A stretch of DNA of 7,712 nt, taken from assembly GCA_018378775.1 (NCBI GenBank), contig JAGZWV010000063.1, positions 1 to 7,712 of the forward strand, given 5' to 3'. This document shows positions 1-5,442 of the stretch, in pieces. The position numbers and the translations under genes are program-made. Every line of letters begins with the position of its first letter. Positions within the stretch are counted from its first letter, which is position 1. This DNA comes from Collinsella sp. (GTDB lineage Bacteria; Actinomycetota; Coriobacteriia; Coriobacteriales; Coriobacteriaceae). Under the pieces are notes generated by a model that worked only from the letters and a program-made list of their open reading frames with translations, was not told where the DNA came from and did not search any database.

Positions 1-68
1 CTCATCAGATCACTCATAAGGACCTCAGAACGCATCGCCTCACCCAAAAACTGTGCCGCAAAGCACAT
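1..68 (-). CDS. Partial small ORF running off the left edge, unrecognised
   Basis: On the minus strand a reading frame is open from position 152 to the left edge. The first ATG in it is at 66-68 and gives a peptide beginning MCFAAQFLGEAMRSEVLMSD. That ATG has no clear ribosome binding site. A later in-frame ATG at 15-17 has a GAGG-type site (complement of 20-26) five bases upstream, so the true start may lie there. The composition looks protein-like rather than random, but the visible part is only 22 residues and I recognise no family. The frame upstream of the ATG runs through the left arm of the 123-352 inverted repeat. It may be a real gene entering from outside the window, or a reading of a non-coding repeat. 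Confidence 0.22.
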   Translation of the reverse strand, partial: MCFAAQFLGEAMRSEVLMSDLM

Positions 69-100
69 CGAGTCGGAGGTTTTAGCGAATGCACACTCTG

Positions 101-130
101 TTTTTAGCCTTCGCTGACCCCTGTGGTCAA
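101..130 (-). promoter_or_regulatory. Possible outward promoter at the left arm of the inverted-repeat element
   Basis: On the minus strand a TTGACC box (complement of 125-130) is followed after 18 nt by TAAAAA (complement of 101-106). It lies in the outer part of the left repeat arm and points out of the element toward the partial ORF at the left edge. The -35 match is good and the -10 match is only moderate. This is inferred from sequence match and spacing alone. Confidence 0.22.
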
Positions 131-152
131 AAAACGTCAAATATGAGTACTG
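123..152 (+). repeat. Left arm of 30-bp inverted repeat
   Basis: The arm starts GTGGTCAAAAAACG and ends ATGAGTACTG. It pairs with 323-352 in inverted orientation at 28 of 30 positions. The two differences fall in the central four bases (135-138). Confidence 0.85.
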
Positions 153-261
153 CTAGCGAAATGGATACATTACTTTGAGCTTTACGACCACCAGAATAAT
201 CTACGATTGTCCATTAACTAACACTTTTACAGTCATTCCTCCTGCATTTTCGCAAGTTTAA

Positions 262-296
262 ACCCCTCCAAACGCTTAAATCACGTCTGAAGGGGT
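262..296 (-). other. Hairpin with G-U pairs that favour a minus-strand RNA
   Basis: Bases 262-274 and 284-296 form a 13-position inverted repeat around a 9-base loop. Read on the plus strand, two positions are A-C mismatches. Read on the minus strand, both become G-U wobbles, so the stem is unbroken only in minus-strand RNA. It is followed by TTTAAA rather than a run of T, so it is not a standard terminator. A structured transcript or part of a mobile repeat are both possible. Confidence 0.45.
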
Positions 297-322
297 CAAT
301 TATGCTGCGACTAAATTAGTCA

Positions 323-352
323 CAGTACTCATATTTGGCATTTTTTGACCAC
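323..352 (-). repeat. Right arm of 30-bp inverted repeat
   Basis: This arm carries CAGTACTCATATTT at its inner end and TTTTTTGACCAC at its outer end. It is the inverted partner of 123-152 with two mismatches. It lies eight bases from the hairpin that follows the sugar kinase gene. Confidence 0.85.
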
Positions 353-359
353 CGAGTCA

Positions 360-385
360 CAGGGAGGCGCTAATGCAGCTCCCTG
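360..385 (-). terminator. Hairpin just after the sugar kinase stop, possible terminator without T-tract
   Basis: CAGGGAG (360-366) and CTCCCTG (379-385) form a 7-bp perfect stem around 12 bases. An outer CCGAG (352-356) with CTCGG (392-396) could extend it. It begins 11 bases beyond the stop codon of the minus-strand kinase gene, which is where a terminator would sit. No run of T follows on the minus strand, so intrinsic termination here would be weak. It could instead protect the 3' end of the mRNA. Confidence 0.35.
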
Positions 386-396
386 AGCCCGCTCGG

Positions 397-1260
397 CTAT
401 TCGCAAATCGGCGCTCCATGGCCCCAAGAGCCTTCCATGCCGCATACGGTCGAGGCAAACCCCGCCGCAAAGTCGAGTGCGCGCTCGATGGCCTCGGCGC
501 CATCCTCGCCACGCTTGACAGAATCGAGATAGCACATCAGGAACGAGGTAAGGAACGAGTCACCCGCCCCCATGGTGTCCTTCATGTCTGCCACGGGTTT
601 GGCATGCTGCCGATAGTAACGCTCGCCGTCATAGGCAATACAGCCCTCAGCGCCAGCCGTGGCCGATACAAAACGCGGACCCAGGCTCTTCACCCATGCC
701 AGGCGCTCGCGAATCTCATCCTCGCTCGCGGCGTCTGCCGCGCTAAAGAATGCGAAGTCAACGTAGGGAGCAATCTGCTCGTAGTACTCGTCGGTCGAAT
801 CGTCCGAGAAGTCAAACGAAACGGTAATACCCGCTGCCTTCAGCTTAGGCAGCTCGCGCTCGGTAAAGCAGTAGTTACCCGAATGGACCACATCAAACTG
901 TTTCATATACGCCAAATCAAAACGATCGAGCACATAGCGCGCATCACCACGGATGCCACCCTCATTGGAGCCAAGGAAAACACGGTCGCCGTTAACGACG
1001 GTCACGCGCGCAGCACCATTCTCACCGATGAGCTGCTTGCACTTGGCAAGTTCAACGTCCTCATCCTCAAGACTCGCAATCACATGCTCGGCAGCAGCGT
1101 CATTACCAAAGATGCCCATATACGCGGAGCGCGCGGCTCCGCATTTCTTGGCATACACGGCAAAGTTCACCGCATTGCCACCCGGATACATCGTGTGAAT
1201 ATGCTCGTAGCGGTCGACGACGTTGTCGCCAAACCCAAGAGCATTAACGTTGAATGTCAT
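397..1260 (-). CDS. PfkB-family sugar kinase, FrlD (fructoselysine 6-kinase)-like
   Basis: This 287-aa protein belongs to the PfkB/ribokinase family, cytosolic enzymes that transfer phosphate from ATP to a sugar hydroxyl. The N-terminal GGNAVNFAV motif (27-35) is the sugar-binding signature. DTMGAGDSF (228-236) holds the anion hole and the catalytic base, Asp234. Several stretches resemble Escherichia coli FrlD as I remember it: GDNVVD near the start, GGNAVN, DVVHSGNY (123-130), FDFSDDS (149-155) and VDFAFFSA (167-174). FrlD makes fructoselysine 6-phosphate, but no FrlB deglycase or transporter is in the window, so another phosphorylated ketose or amine adduct remains possible. The ATG has a modest GAGGGA site 8 nt upstream. 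It is the last gene of the minus-strand cluster, 60 nt after the HAD phosphatase gene, with which it is probably co-transcribed. Confidence 0.88.
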   Translation of the reverse strand: MTFNVNALGFGDNVVDRYEHIHTMYPGGNAVNFAVYAKKCGAARSAYMGIFGNDAAAEHVIASLEDEDVELAKCKQLIGENGAARVTVVNGDRVFLGSNEGGIRGDARYVLDRFDLAYMKQFDVVHSGNYCFTERELPKLKAAGITVSFDFSDDSTDEYYEQIAPYVDFAFFSAADAASEDEIRERLAWVKSLGPRFVSATAGAEGCIAYDGERYYRQHAKPVADMKDTMGAGDSFLTSFLMCYLDSVKRGEDGAEAIERALDFAAGFASTVCGMEGSWGHGAPICE

Positions 1261-1320
1261 AGCGTCGTCCCTCTCTTATGCCAACGGAACCAGTGTTGTG
1301 GTAGCAGTACTGCCCAGAAC

Positions 1321-1980
1321 CTACGCGAGTTCCAGCAGGTCCGGCAGCTGGTCGATAATCTTATCCGCGGCATCCTGGCTAAAGCCAAAGCGCTCCTCGC
1401 GCTTGGCGATTACCGTCAGACCGGCGCGCTTACCTGCGGTAATGCCATACAGAGAGTCCTCCACACAGCAACAGCGGTCCGCAGGCAATCCCAAACGATC
1501 TATAGCATGCAGATAGATATCAGGATCGGGCTTGCTGCGCTTGAACTGCTCGCCCGAGACCAAAAACTCAAAGTATTCGCGAATGCCGCAGGTACCCAGC
1601 ACCTCTTCGATATTGTTGAGAGGAGACGACGATGCCAGCGCAACGCGAACCCCACGTTCTTTCAGCCCCGCCAGCGTCTCGGCAACGCCGGGGTTGAGCA
1701 GTTTTCTATAGTCGCAGGAATACGCGCTCGCCCACACCTCATAGCGTGCCTCGGCAGCCTCGACGCTGAGCTTGCCCAAACCCGCACGCTCATGCCAATC
1801 GACGAGCACCTGCTGAAAATCACGGTGCGATGAACCAACAATCGCATTAAGCTCGTCGCGCGTCACAGAAATCTGCAGGTAATCGATAAACTTCTCGAGT
1901 TCCTTTTGATAGTAAAACTCGGTGTCGACCAAAACGCCGTCCATGTCAAAGATAACGGCGTCAAACGGAAATGCGGACAC
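1321..1980 (-). CDS. HAD-superfamily phosphatase, beta-phosphoglucomutase-like
   Basis: This 219-aa protein carries all four HAD motifs: DMDGVLVDTE with nucleophile Asp12 and acid/base Asp14, Ser117 in ALASSSP, Lys150 in KRSKPDPD, and VEDS with Glu174-Asp175. The helical cap between motif I and motif II is that of subfamily IA, shared by beta-phosphoglucomutase, YniC and phosphoglycolate phosphatase types. It should act in the cytosol on a small phosphorylated metabolite, and the FrlD-like kinase next to it suggests a sugar phosphate. I chose the GTG start at 1978-1980: AGGGAGG lies five bases upstream, and the protein then begins right before motif I. A longer reading from an ATG at 2026-2028 would run through a terminator hairpin and add a basic, unconserved tail. 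Substrate cannot be assigned. Confidence 0.88.
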   Translation of the reverse strand: MSAFPFDAVIFDMDGVLVDTEFYYQKELEKFIDYLQISVTRDELNAIVGSSHRDFQQVLVDWHERAGLGKLSVEAAEARYEVWASAYSCDYRKLLNPGVAETLAGLKERGVRVALASSSPLNNIEEVLGTCGIREYFEFLVSGEQFKRSKPDPDIYLHAIDRLGLPADRCCCVEDSLYGITAGKRAGLTVIAKREERFGFSQDAADKIIDQLPDLLELA

Positions 1981-1993
1981 GGCACCCTCCCTA

Positions 1994-2021
1994 ACAAAAG
2001 GACGCCCGCGAGCAGGCGCCC
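1994..2021 (-). terminator. Intrinsic terminator-like hairpin after the Cof-type gene
   Basis: On the minus strand GGGCGCC (complement of 2015-2021) pairs with GGCGTCC (complement of 2000-2006), with one G-U pair and an 8-base loop, and is followed by TTTTGTT. It lies 24 nt beyond the stop of the Cof-type gene. The ribosome binding site of the next gene starts directly after the T-tract, so this hairpin could set the ratio between upstream and downstream genes. Confidence 0.6.
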
Positions 2022-2044
2022 GAACCATGCATTAATCGGCGATT

Positions 2045-2887
2045 CTAACCCAGCAGCTTATCCAGCGCCACCGCAATGCCGTCTTCGTTGTTATTGGCGG
2101 TCACCATCTGGGCCACGGCCTTAACCTCGTCAACCGCGTTGCCCATGGCAACACCAGTGCCGGCCCACTCAATCATGGACTTGTCGTTCTGGCCGTCGCC
2201 AAACGATACGACCTCGCTGGCATCGATACCCAACTTGGACAGGGAGCCCTCGAGCGCGCGAGCCTTATCGATGCCGGGCGCCGTAAACTCAAAGTACCAG
2301 TCGGCCGTAAACATACCCGACAGCGTCTGGGTAAAAGGCGCGTACATCTCCTCGTAATGTGCCTGCAGATAGGCAGGGTCGCCCGCGGTGAGCAATTTGT
2401 CCACCGGATAGGCATCTACAACCTCATGGAGGCTCTCGACCTCACGGATCTTAAGGTCGCACGCATCGCGCTCATACTTGACAATATTCTTCTGCGAACC
2501 GTCCGGCAGTGTGATCATGCAGCGATACGAGTCCACGACGTGCAGGTCCCGACCGAGCGAGATCATGGGAATCACGTCAAAGTTGCGCAGGTGATCGAGC
2601 AGACGATGCAATTCGTCGACCGGCATGGCCTGGTCAAACAATACCTCGTCGGTCTGGGCATCGACTACGTGCGCACCGTTAAAGGCCACGAGCAGGCCAT
2701 CATGATTGTGTAGGTCGAGCTCCTGACCAAGGGCGCGAAGGCCCCATGCAGGACGGCCCGAAGCCAGAATGAGCTTGATGCCCGATTCCTGTGCCGCGAG
2801 CAGCTTCTCGCGCGTACGCGAGCTGATGACCTTTTGGTCGTTGGTAAGCGTACCGTCGATATCCATTGCGATGGCTTTGATTGCCAT
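2045..2887 (-). CDS. Cof-type HAD hydrolase (sugar-phosphate phosphatase)
   Basis: This 280-aa protein is a Cof/YidA-type (subfamily IIB) HAD phosphatase. Motif I is MDIDGTLT, with Asp9 as nucleophile and Asp11 as acid/base. Motif II is ASGRP with Ser43. Lys208 in GIDKARAL serves as motif III. Motif IV is FGDGQNDKSM, with Asp231 and Asp235 binding magnesium. The region in between is the alpha/beta cap typical of this class. Such enzymes dephosphorylate a range of sugar phosphates, flavin or pyridoxal phosphates in the cytosol. I chose the ATG at 2885-2887 because AGGGAGG lies upstream at good spacing and the protein begins right at motif I; a reading 29 codons longer lacks both. It follows deoC by 149 nt in the same direction, and I saw no convincing promoter or terminator in that gap. 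Confidence 0.92.
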   Translation of the reverse strand: MAIKAIAMDIDGTLTNDQKVISSRTREKLLAAQESGIKLILASGRPAWGLRALGQELDLHNHDGLLVAFNGAHVVDAQTDEVLFDQAMPVDELHRLLDHLRNFDVIPMISLGRDLHVVDSYRCMITLPDGSQKNIVKYERDACDLKIREVESLHEVVDAYPVDKLLTAGDPAYLQAHYEEMYAPFTQTLSGMFTADWYFEFTAPGIDKARALEGSLSKLGIDASEVVSFGDGQNDKSMIEWAGTGVAMGNAVDEVKAVAQMVTANNNEDGIAVALDKLLG

Positions 2888-3036
2888 ATATGCCTCCCTG
2901 TCATTGAACAGCCTTGTCTGAGCCATCATACAGAACACCCGCGGCGGCGCTGTTTGCAACGGGAAAAATGTCATATTGTCCCGAACATGAACGGCGCGTG
3001 GTCGTGAAGCTTTATCGCTCAGGTCAAATACGTCTG

Positions 3037-3711
3037 CTAGCGACGCTCATCCGTCGGTGCGCCCTCGACGATCGAGATGCCCGCCGATGCACCCAACGCG
3101 CTGGCGCCGGCCTCGATGAATGCGCAAGCCTCTTCATAATCATGGATACCGCCCGCAGCCTTGATTGCCACGGCATCGCCGAGCACCTCGTGCATCAGCC
3201 GCACGTCCTCGAGCTTAGCACCGCCATAGCTTCTGCCGGTCGATGTCTTAAGGAATCCCGGCTTAGCCTCCAGCGCAATCTCACAGACGCGACGCTTGGC
3301 GACATCGTCGCCGTCCAGCTTGCACATCTCGACGATCACCTTGTCAGTGATGCCATGCGCGCGACAAAAATCAGCGACGGCAGTCATCTCGCGCTCGATG
3401 GCAACAGAATCGCGGTTCTCGACCGACTCCTGATTCAAAACGTAGTCAATCTCGGTAAAGCCGCGCGCAGCGTATTCCTCAAACCTCGCAAGCTTCTCCT
3501 CAAGCGTCATAGTGCCCTGGGGAAAGTCGATAGCGCCGGCAAGGATGATGTCAGAGTCCTCGAGCATGGCGCGACCCGTCTCGTACTCCTGCAGGTTCGC
3601 AAATACGCAGCGGAAGTTGTACCTTAACGCCTTCTCGACATACTGCTCAAACGTGTCCTCGGGGGCATCGATATAGTCGATGTATTTATTGATGGGTTTG
3701 GCAAACGTCAT
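3037..3711 (-). CDS. deoC: Deoxyribose-phosphate aldolase
   Basis: This 224-aa protein matches DeoC, which splits 2-deoxyribose 5-phosphate into acetaldehyde and glyceraldehyde 3-phosphate in deoxynucleoside catabolism. FLKTSTG (153-159) carries the Schiff-base lysine, Lys155. VAIKAAGGI (181-189) carries the second lysine, Lys184. EIDYVLN (87-93) supplies the conserved Asp89. The length fits the short Bacillus-type enzymes. Two motifs differ slightly from the usual forms: EIDYVLN rather than EIDMVIN, and VIVEMCKL in place of the usual ETxxL stretch. A divergent DeoC-like or LacD-like aldolase is therefore possible. The ATG has AAGGAGG six bases upstream. It is the first gene of the minus-strand cluster. 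No other deo genes are visible, so it may serve the neighbouring sugar-phosphate genes instead of nucleoside salvage. Confidence 0.92.
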   Translation of the reverse strand: MTFAKPINKYIDYIDAPEDTFEQYVEKALRYNFRCVFANLQEYETGRAMLEDSDIILAGAIDFPQGTMTLEEKLARFEEYAARGFTEIDYVLNQESVENRDSVAIEREMTAVADFCRAHGITDKVIVEMCKLDGDDVAKRRVCEIALEAKPGFLKTSTGRSYGGAKLEDVRLMHEVLGDAVAIKAAGGIHDYEEACAFIEAGASALGASAGISIVEGAPTDERR

Positions 3712-3837
3712 GCTGGGCCTCCTTGTTCAGGACCGACAACCAATCCGTGGGTTCACGCGAAAAACCACGTTCAATGTACGCCCGATACGCAAGGGCAGCG
3801 TCCTCATTCCGACAAGCGGTATGAAATTAGCCTTAAA

Positions 3838-3843
3838 AGTATA
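3838..3843 (-). promoter_or_regulatory. deoC: Possible -10 element for the deoC cluster
   Basis: TATACT on the minus strand matches the -10 consensus at five of six positions and lies in an AT-rich pocket about 127 nt upstream of the deoC ATG. I could not identify a matching -35 box at normal spacing, so the assignment is weak. The leader from here to deoC shows no clear riboswitch or terminator. Confidence 0.2.
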
Positions 3844-3931
3844 TTCATGGACAGCGAATGGCGCCGCACGCGGATGCCGACAGCAAGACATCTCCCCCTC
3901 TCAATACACCCTCATGCCCATTCAGAATAGC

Positions 3932-3966
3932 AAGGGGCCCGTATCCCAACGGATACGGGCCCCTTT
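3932..3966. terminator. Strong hairpin, displaced copy of the pgi terminator
   Basis: AAGGGGCCCGTATCC (3932-3946) pairs perfectly over 15 bp with 3951-3965, with a CAAC loop. Only short T-runs flank it (TTT on the plus strand, TT on the minus strand). The stem closely matches the hairpin after the intact pgi end at 7435-7466, and each hairpin lies about 30 nt beyond a pgi stop codon. It probably ended an ancestral pgi transcript. It now sits between the deoC leader and the inserted module and can insulate the two. Confidence 0.8.
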
Positions 3967-3992
3967 CGGCCATGACCTATCTCAGCAACAAA

Positions 3993-4024
3993 GACTACTT
4001 GCGGTGAGCGCGGTAGAACTCGAT
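3993..4024. repeat. Left copy of 32-bp direct repeat (attachment-site-like)
   Basis: This stretch, starting GACTACTTGCG and ending GTAGAACTCGAT, recurs at 7497-7528 with two mismatches in 32 bases. It covers the pgi stop codon and the last codons before it. The similarity fades on the gene side beyond 4027 but resumes at the terminator on the other side. With its partner it brackets the three-gene plus-strand module, as att sites bracket an island integrated at the 3' end of a gene. Confidence 0.8.
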
Positions 4025-4027
4025 CGC
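3995..4027 (-). pseudogene. Displaced 3' end of pgi (last ten codons)
   Basis: Read on the minus strand, this fragment encodes AIEFYRAHRK and a TAG stop. The intact pgi at the right edge ends LIEFYRAHRK and TAG. The shared nine residues are partly written with different codons (GCT CAC against GCG CAT for Ala-His), so this is a diverged allele, not a fresh duplication. A stop codon lies three codons upstream in the same frame and nothing before it resembles pgi. It cannot be a working gene and is best read as the end displaced when DNA entered at pgi. Confidence 0.78.
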
Positions 4028-4116
4028 ACCATCTTATCCGCGCCGGGGCACGTTCGCATAGCGTGGCGCGTGACGGTTGCAAAACCACCCCATTTGAAAC
4101 AAACGCAAAAAAGTAC

Positions 4117-4143
4117 TTGCAAAGACACGTTCCGACATATAAG
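4117..4143 (+). promoter_or_regulatory. Candidate promoter for the three-gene module
   Basis: TTGCAA (4117-4122) is followed after 15 nt by TATAAG (4138-4143), or after 17 nt by the poorer TAAGTT. The area is AT-rich against a GC-rich background and lies about 345 nt upstream of the first module gene. No better promoter is visible between the pgi remnant and that gene. Transcription from here would give a long leader. Confidence 0.35.
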
Positions 4144-4150
4144 TTGATAA

Positions 4151-4170
4151 AAGACCGCCGTTGCGGTTTT
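4151..4170 (+). terminator. Small hairpin with T-run right after the promoter, possible attenuator
   Basis: ACCGC (4154-4158) and GCGGT (4163-4167) form a short stem with a CGTT loop. A run of T on the 3' side can extend it, pairing with the preceding A's around a bulged G. If transcription starts near 4150 this would be the first structure in the RNA. It is too short to be a strong terminator, and may be a 5' stabilising stem or a weak attenuator. Confidence 0.3.
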
Positions 4171-4405
4171 AAGTAGATCGAGCATATGAAGTTTCAGTTT
4201 TTAGCGTGTAAGAGAAAGAAGATCGGCAAAGTACAACCCCAAACGCAATGACAACTTAATGAGGTAACTGCCACATGTGAGGCACCCAGGGCATTGCTGT
4301 CTCGATTTTGAGCACGATGCCTTCCGCCTTGCATGGGCCGTTCTATCCCGCCCCTGCAGCAACTGCCTCACGGGCTCATTGAAAACCGCATAGCACCCCA
4401 ACGTC
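4171..4405 (+). other. Long leader region without a convincing gene
   Basis: This stretch separates the candidate promoter from the first module gene. A 21-codon ORF at 4186-4251, starting MKFQFLACKRKK, is basic but has no clear ribosome binding site. An imperfect dyad, TGCCACATGTGAGGCA, lies at 4269-4284 and could be an operator. I saw no known riboswitch. Longer frames here on either strand, including a valine-rich one opposite the CA-rich leader, look like chance. Confidence 0.4.
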
Positions 4406-4441
4406 AGCACATCACCCACGGCAAGCACATCACTCACGACA
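4406..4441 (+). repeat. Two adjacent 18-bp direct repeats in the module leader
   Basis: AGCACATCACCCACGGCA (4406-4423) is followed at once by AGCACATCACTCACGACA (4424-4441), identical at 16 of 18 positions, and then by more CA-rich sequence with a weaker match. The array ends about 48 nt before the start codon. It could be a protein-binding site in DNA or RNA, or part of an unstructured CA-rich leader that helps translation. Confidence 0.75.
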
Positions 4442-4488
4442 ACCAACACATCAACAAACAGCACGAACATCAACCGATTGGAGAAGCT

Positions 4489-5379
4489 ATGACAAACCAC
4501 CACGCTGAAGACGGCGATAAGAAAAGCATTCTGGATGCCCGCATTGAGCGAGCATATGCAAACGAATATGACGCCGCCTTTGCCGCCGCGACCATAAAGA
4601 ACTACGCGTCGCTACCGCTCGCGACGATCTTGGCCGACCACCCTCAACTGCTGAAGCGCTGCACAAAGATCATGGGCGACCCCGACATTCGCAAGCTGAC
4701 AGACCCCTATGCCCCAAAACGCGACAACGATTCGTACGTTCTTACCGTAGGCTGCCTAGCCCATATGCTTACGGCGCTCGACACGAAACTCAAGCTCGAA
4801 TGGGAACCCGACGAGCGTCATGAACTCGAAAGCAAGCGGAACACCCTGCGCACCGCACTGTTCCTTCCGTTGGACGGCCTCAAGCGCTGCAACGTCGAGC
4901 TCAATACACAGGCGCGGCAAAAGCCCGGGACCACGGGGCAGAAAACTCCAAGACCCCATGCGGCCATCGTCGACCGCAACCGATATAACCGCATGACCGC
5001 GCACTTTTCTGCCGAGGGAGCAGCCATAAGGACGCTGATCGACCTGCTGTGCCTCCTGAGCATCAACGAGCTATTTGAGGGCTATCTCGCCCTTGTTCCC
5101 GCGACGGCACCCAAGTCGGTAGCAAAGATCATCGAGACCTGCAGACGCCAGTTTGAGCGCCATCGCAATGGCAGCGAGATGAACGCCAGCATCGCGCAGT
5201 ACTACGCGGCCCATTACAAAAAAGACGGATGTGCCCCTGTCGAGCATCAGCTGCGGCTCGCCTATACCACGCCCGTCGCAACGCTCCATCGCTTTGGAGC
5301 CCTTGGCGCTTGCGAGCCGCACGAACAGGCAGCCTGCCCCACAACCGAGCTCGATCTCAGGCTCGGACGAACCCTGTAG
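4489..5379 (+). CDS. Unknown protein, first gene of the ClpP/VirD4-like module
   Basis: This 296-aa protein belongs to no family I recognise. It appears soluble and mostly helical. There is a charged N-terminal helix region (13-42), a basic and proline-rich linker around 142-158, and a helix-rich stretch at 176-225. The most hydrophobic part (180-203) contains Asp185, Glu194 and Glu198, so it is more likely a buried or amphipathic helix than a membrane span. There is no signal peptide and no obvious catalytic motif. Five cysteines are scattered (60, 89, 134, 188 and 218) before a Cys-containing tail, with no zinc-binding spacing. I chose the ATG at 4489 because GGAG lies five bases upstream; the frame stays open for 52 more codons upstream, but that part is His- and Gln-rich leader containing the direct repeats. 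It lies 63 nt before the clpP-like gene and is probably in the same operon. It could be a substrate adaptor, a regulator or a DNA-binding partner. Confidence 0.8.
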   Translation: MTNHHAEDGDKKSILDARIERAYANEYDAAFAAATIKNYASLPLATILADHPQLLKRCTKIMGDPDIRKLTDPYAPKRDNDSYVLTVGCLAHMLTALDTKLKLEWEPDERHELESKRNTLRTALFLPLDGLKRCNVELNTQARQKPGTTGQKTPRPHAAIVDRNRYNRMTAHFSAEGAAIRTLIDLLCLLSINELFEGYLALVPATAPKSVAKIIETCRRQFERHRNGSEMNASIAQYYAAHYKKDGCAPVEHQLRLAYTTPVATLHRFGALGACEPHEQAACPTTELDLRLGRTL

Positions 5380-5442
5380 CCCGCCAGCCCCTCCGCGGGC
5401 AACAATCCTATTCCACAACACAACCAACAGAAAGGAGTCCCC

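Larger units (their letters stand above)
123..352. mobile_element. 230-bp AT-rich element with 30-bp terminal inverted repeats (MITE-like)
   Basis: The segment begins and ends with arms that are reverse complements over 30 bases, with two mismatches. It is clearly richer in A and T than the flanking genes and holds no ORF of useful length. Inside is a second hairpin at 262-296. These properties fit a small non-autonomous transposable element or a dispersed intergenic repeat. I could not find a convincing target-site duplication next to the arms, no transposase is present, and only one copy is in the window. The alternative is a local structured RNA or a pair of regulatory half-sites. The inverted repeat is seen directly; mobility is inferred. 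Confidence 0.4.

Noticed and set aside
373..1833. 486-codon plus-strand open frame opposite the kinase and HAD genes
   Set aside because: It is antisense to two proteins with complete family motifs, crosses their intergenic gap, and has no ribosome binding site or recognisable domain.
3680..4147. 155-codon plus-strand frame across the deoC start and the displaced pgi end
   Set aside because: It runs through the deoC ribosome binding site, a strong terminator stem and the pgi remnant, with no start signal. It is an accidental open frame.
4201..4503. 100-codon minus-strand frame rich in valine
   Set aside because: Its composition reflects the CA-rich leader and tandem repeats read in reverse. 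There is no good start site or known motif.
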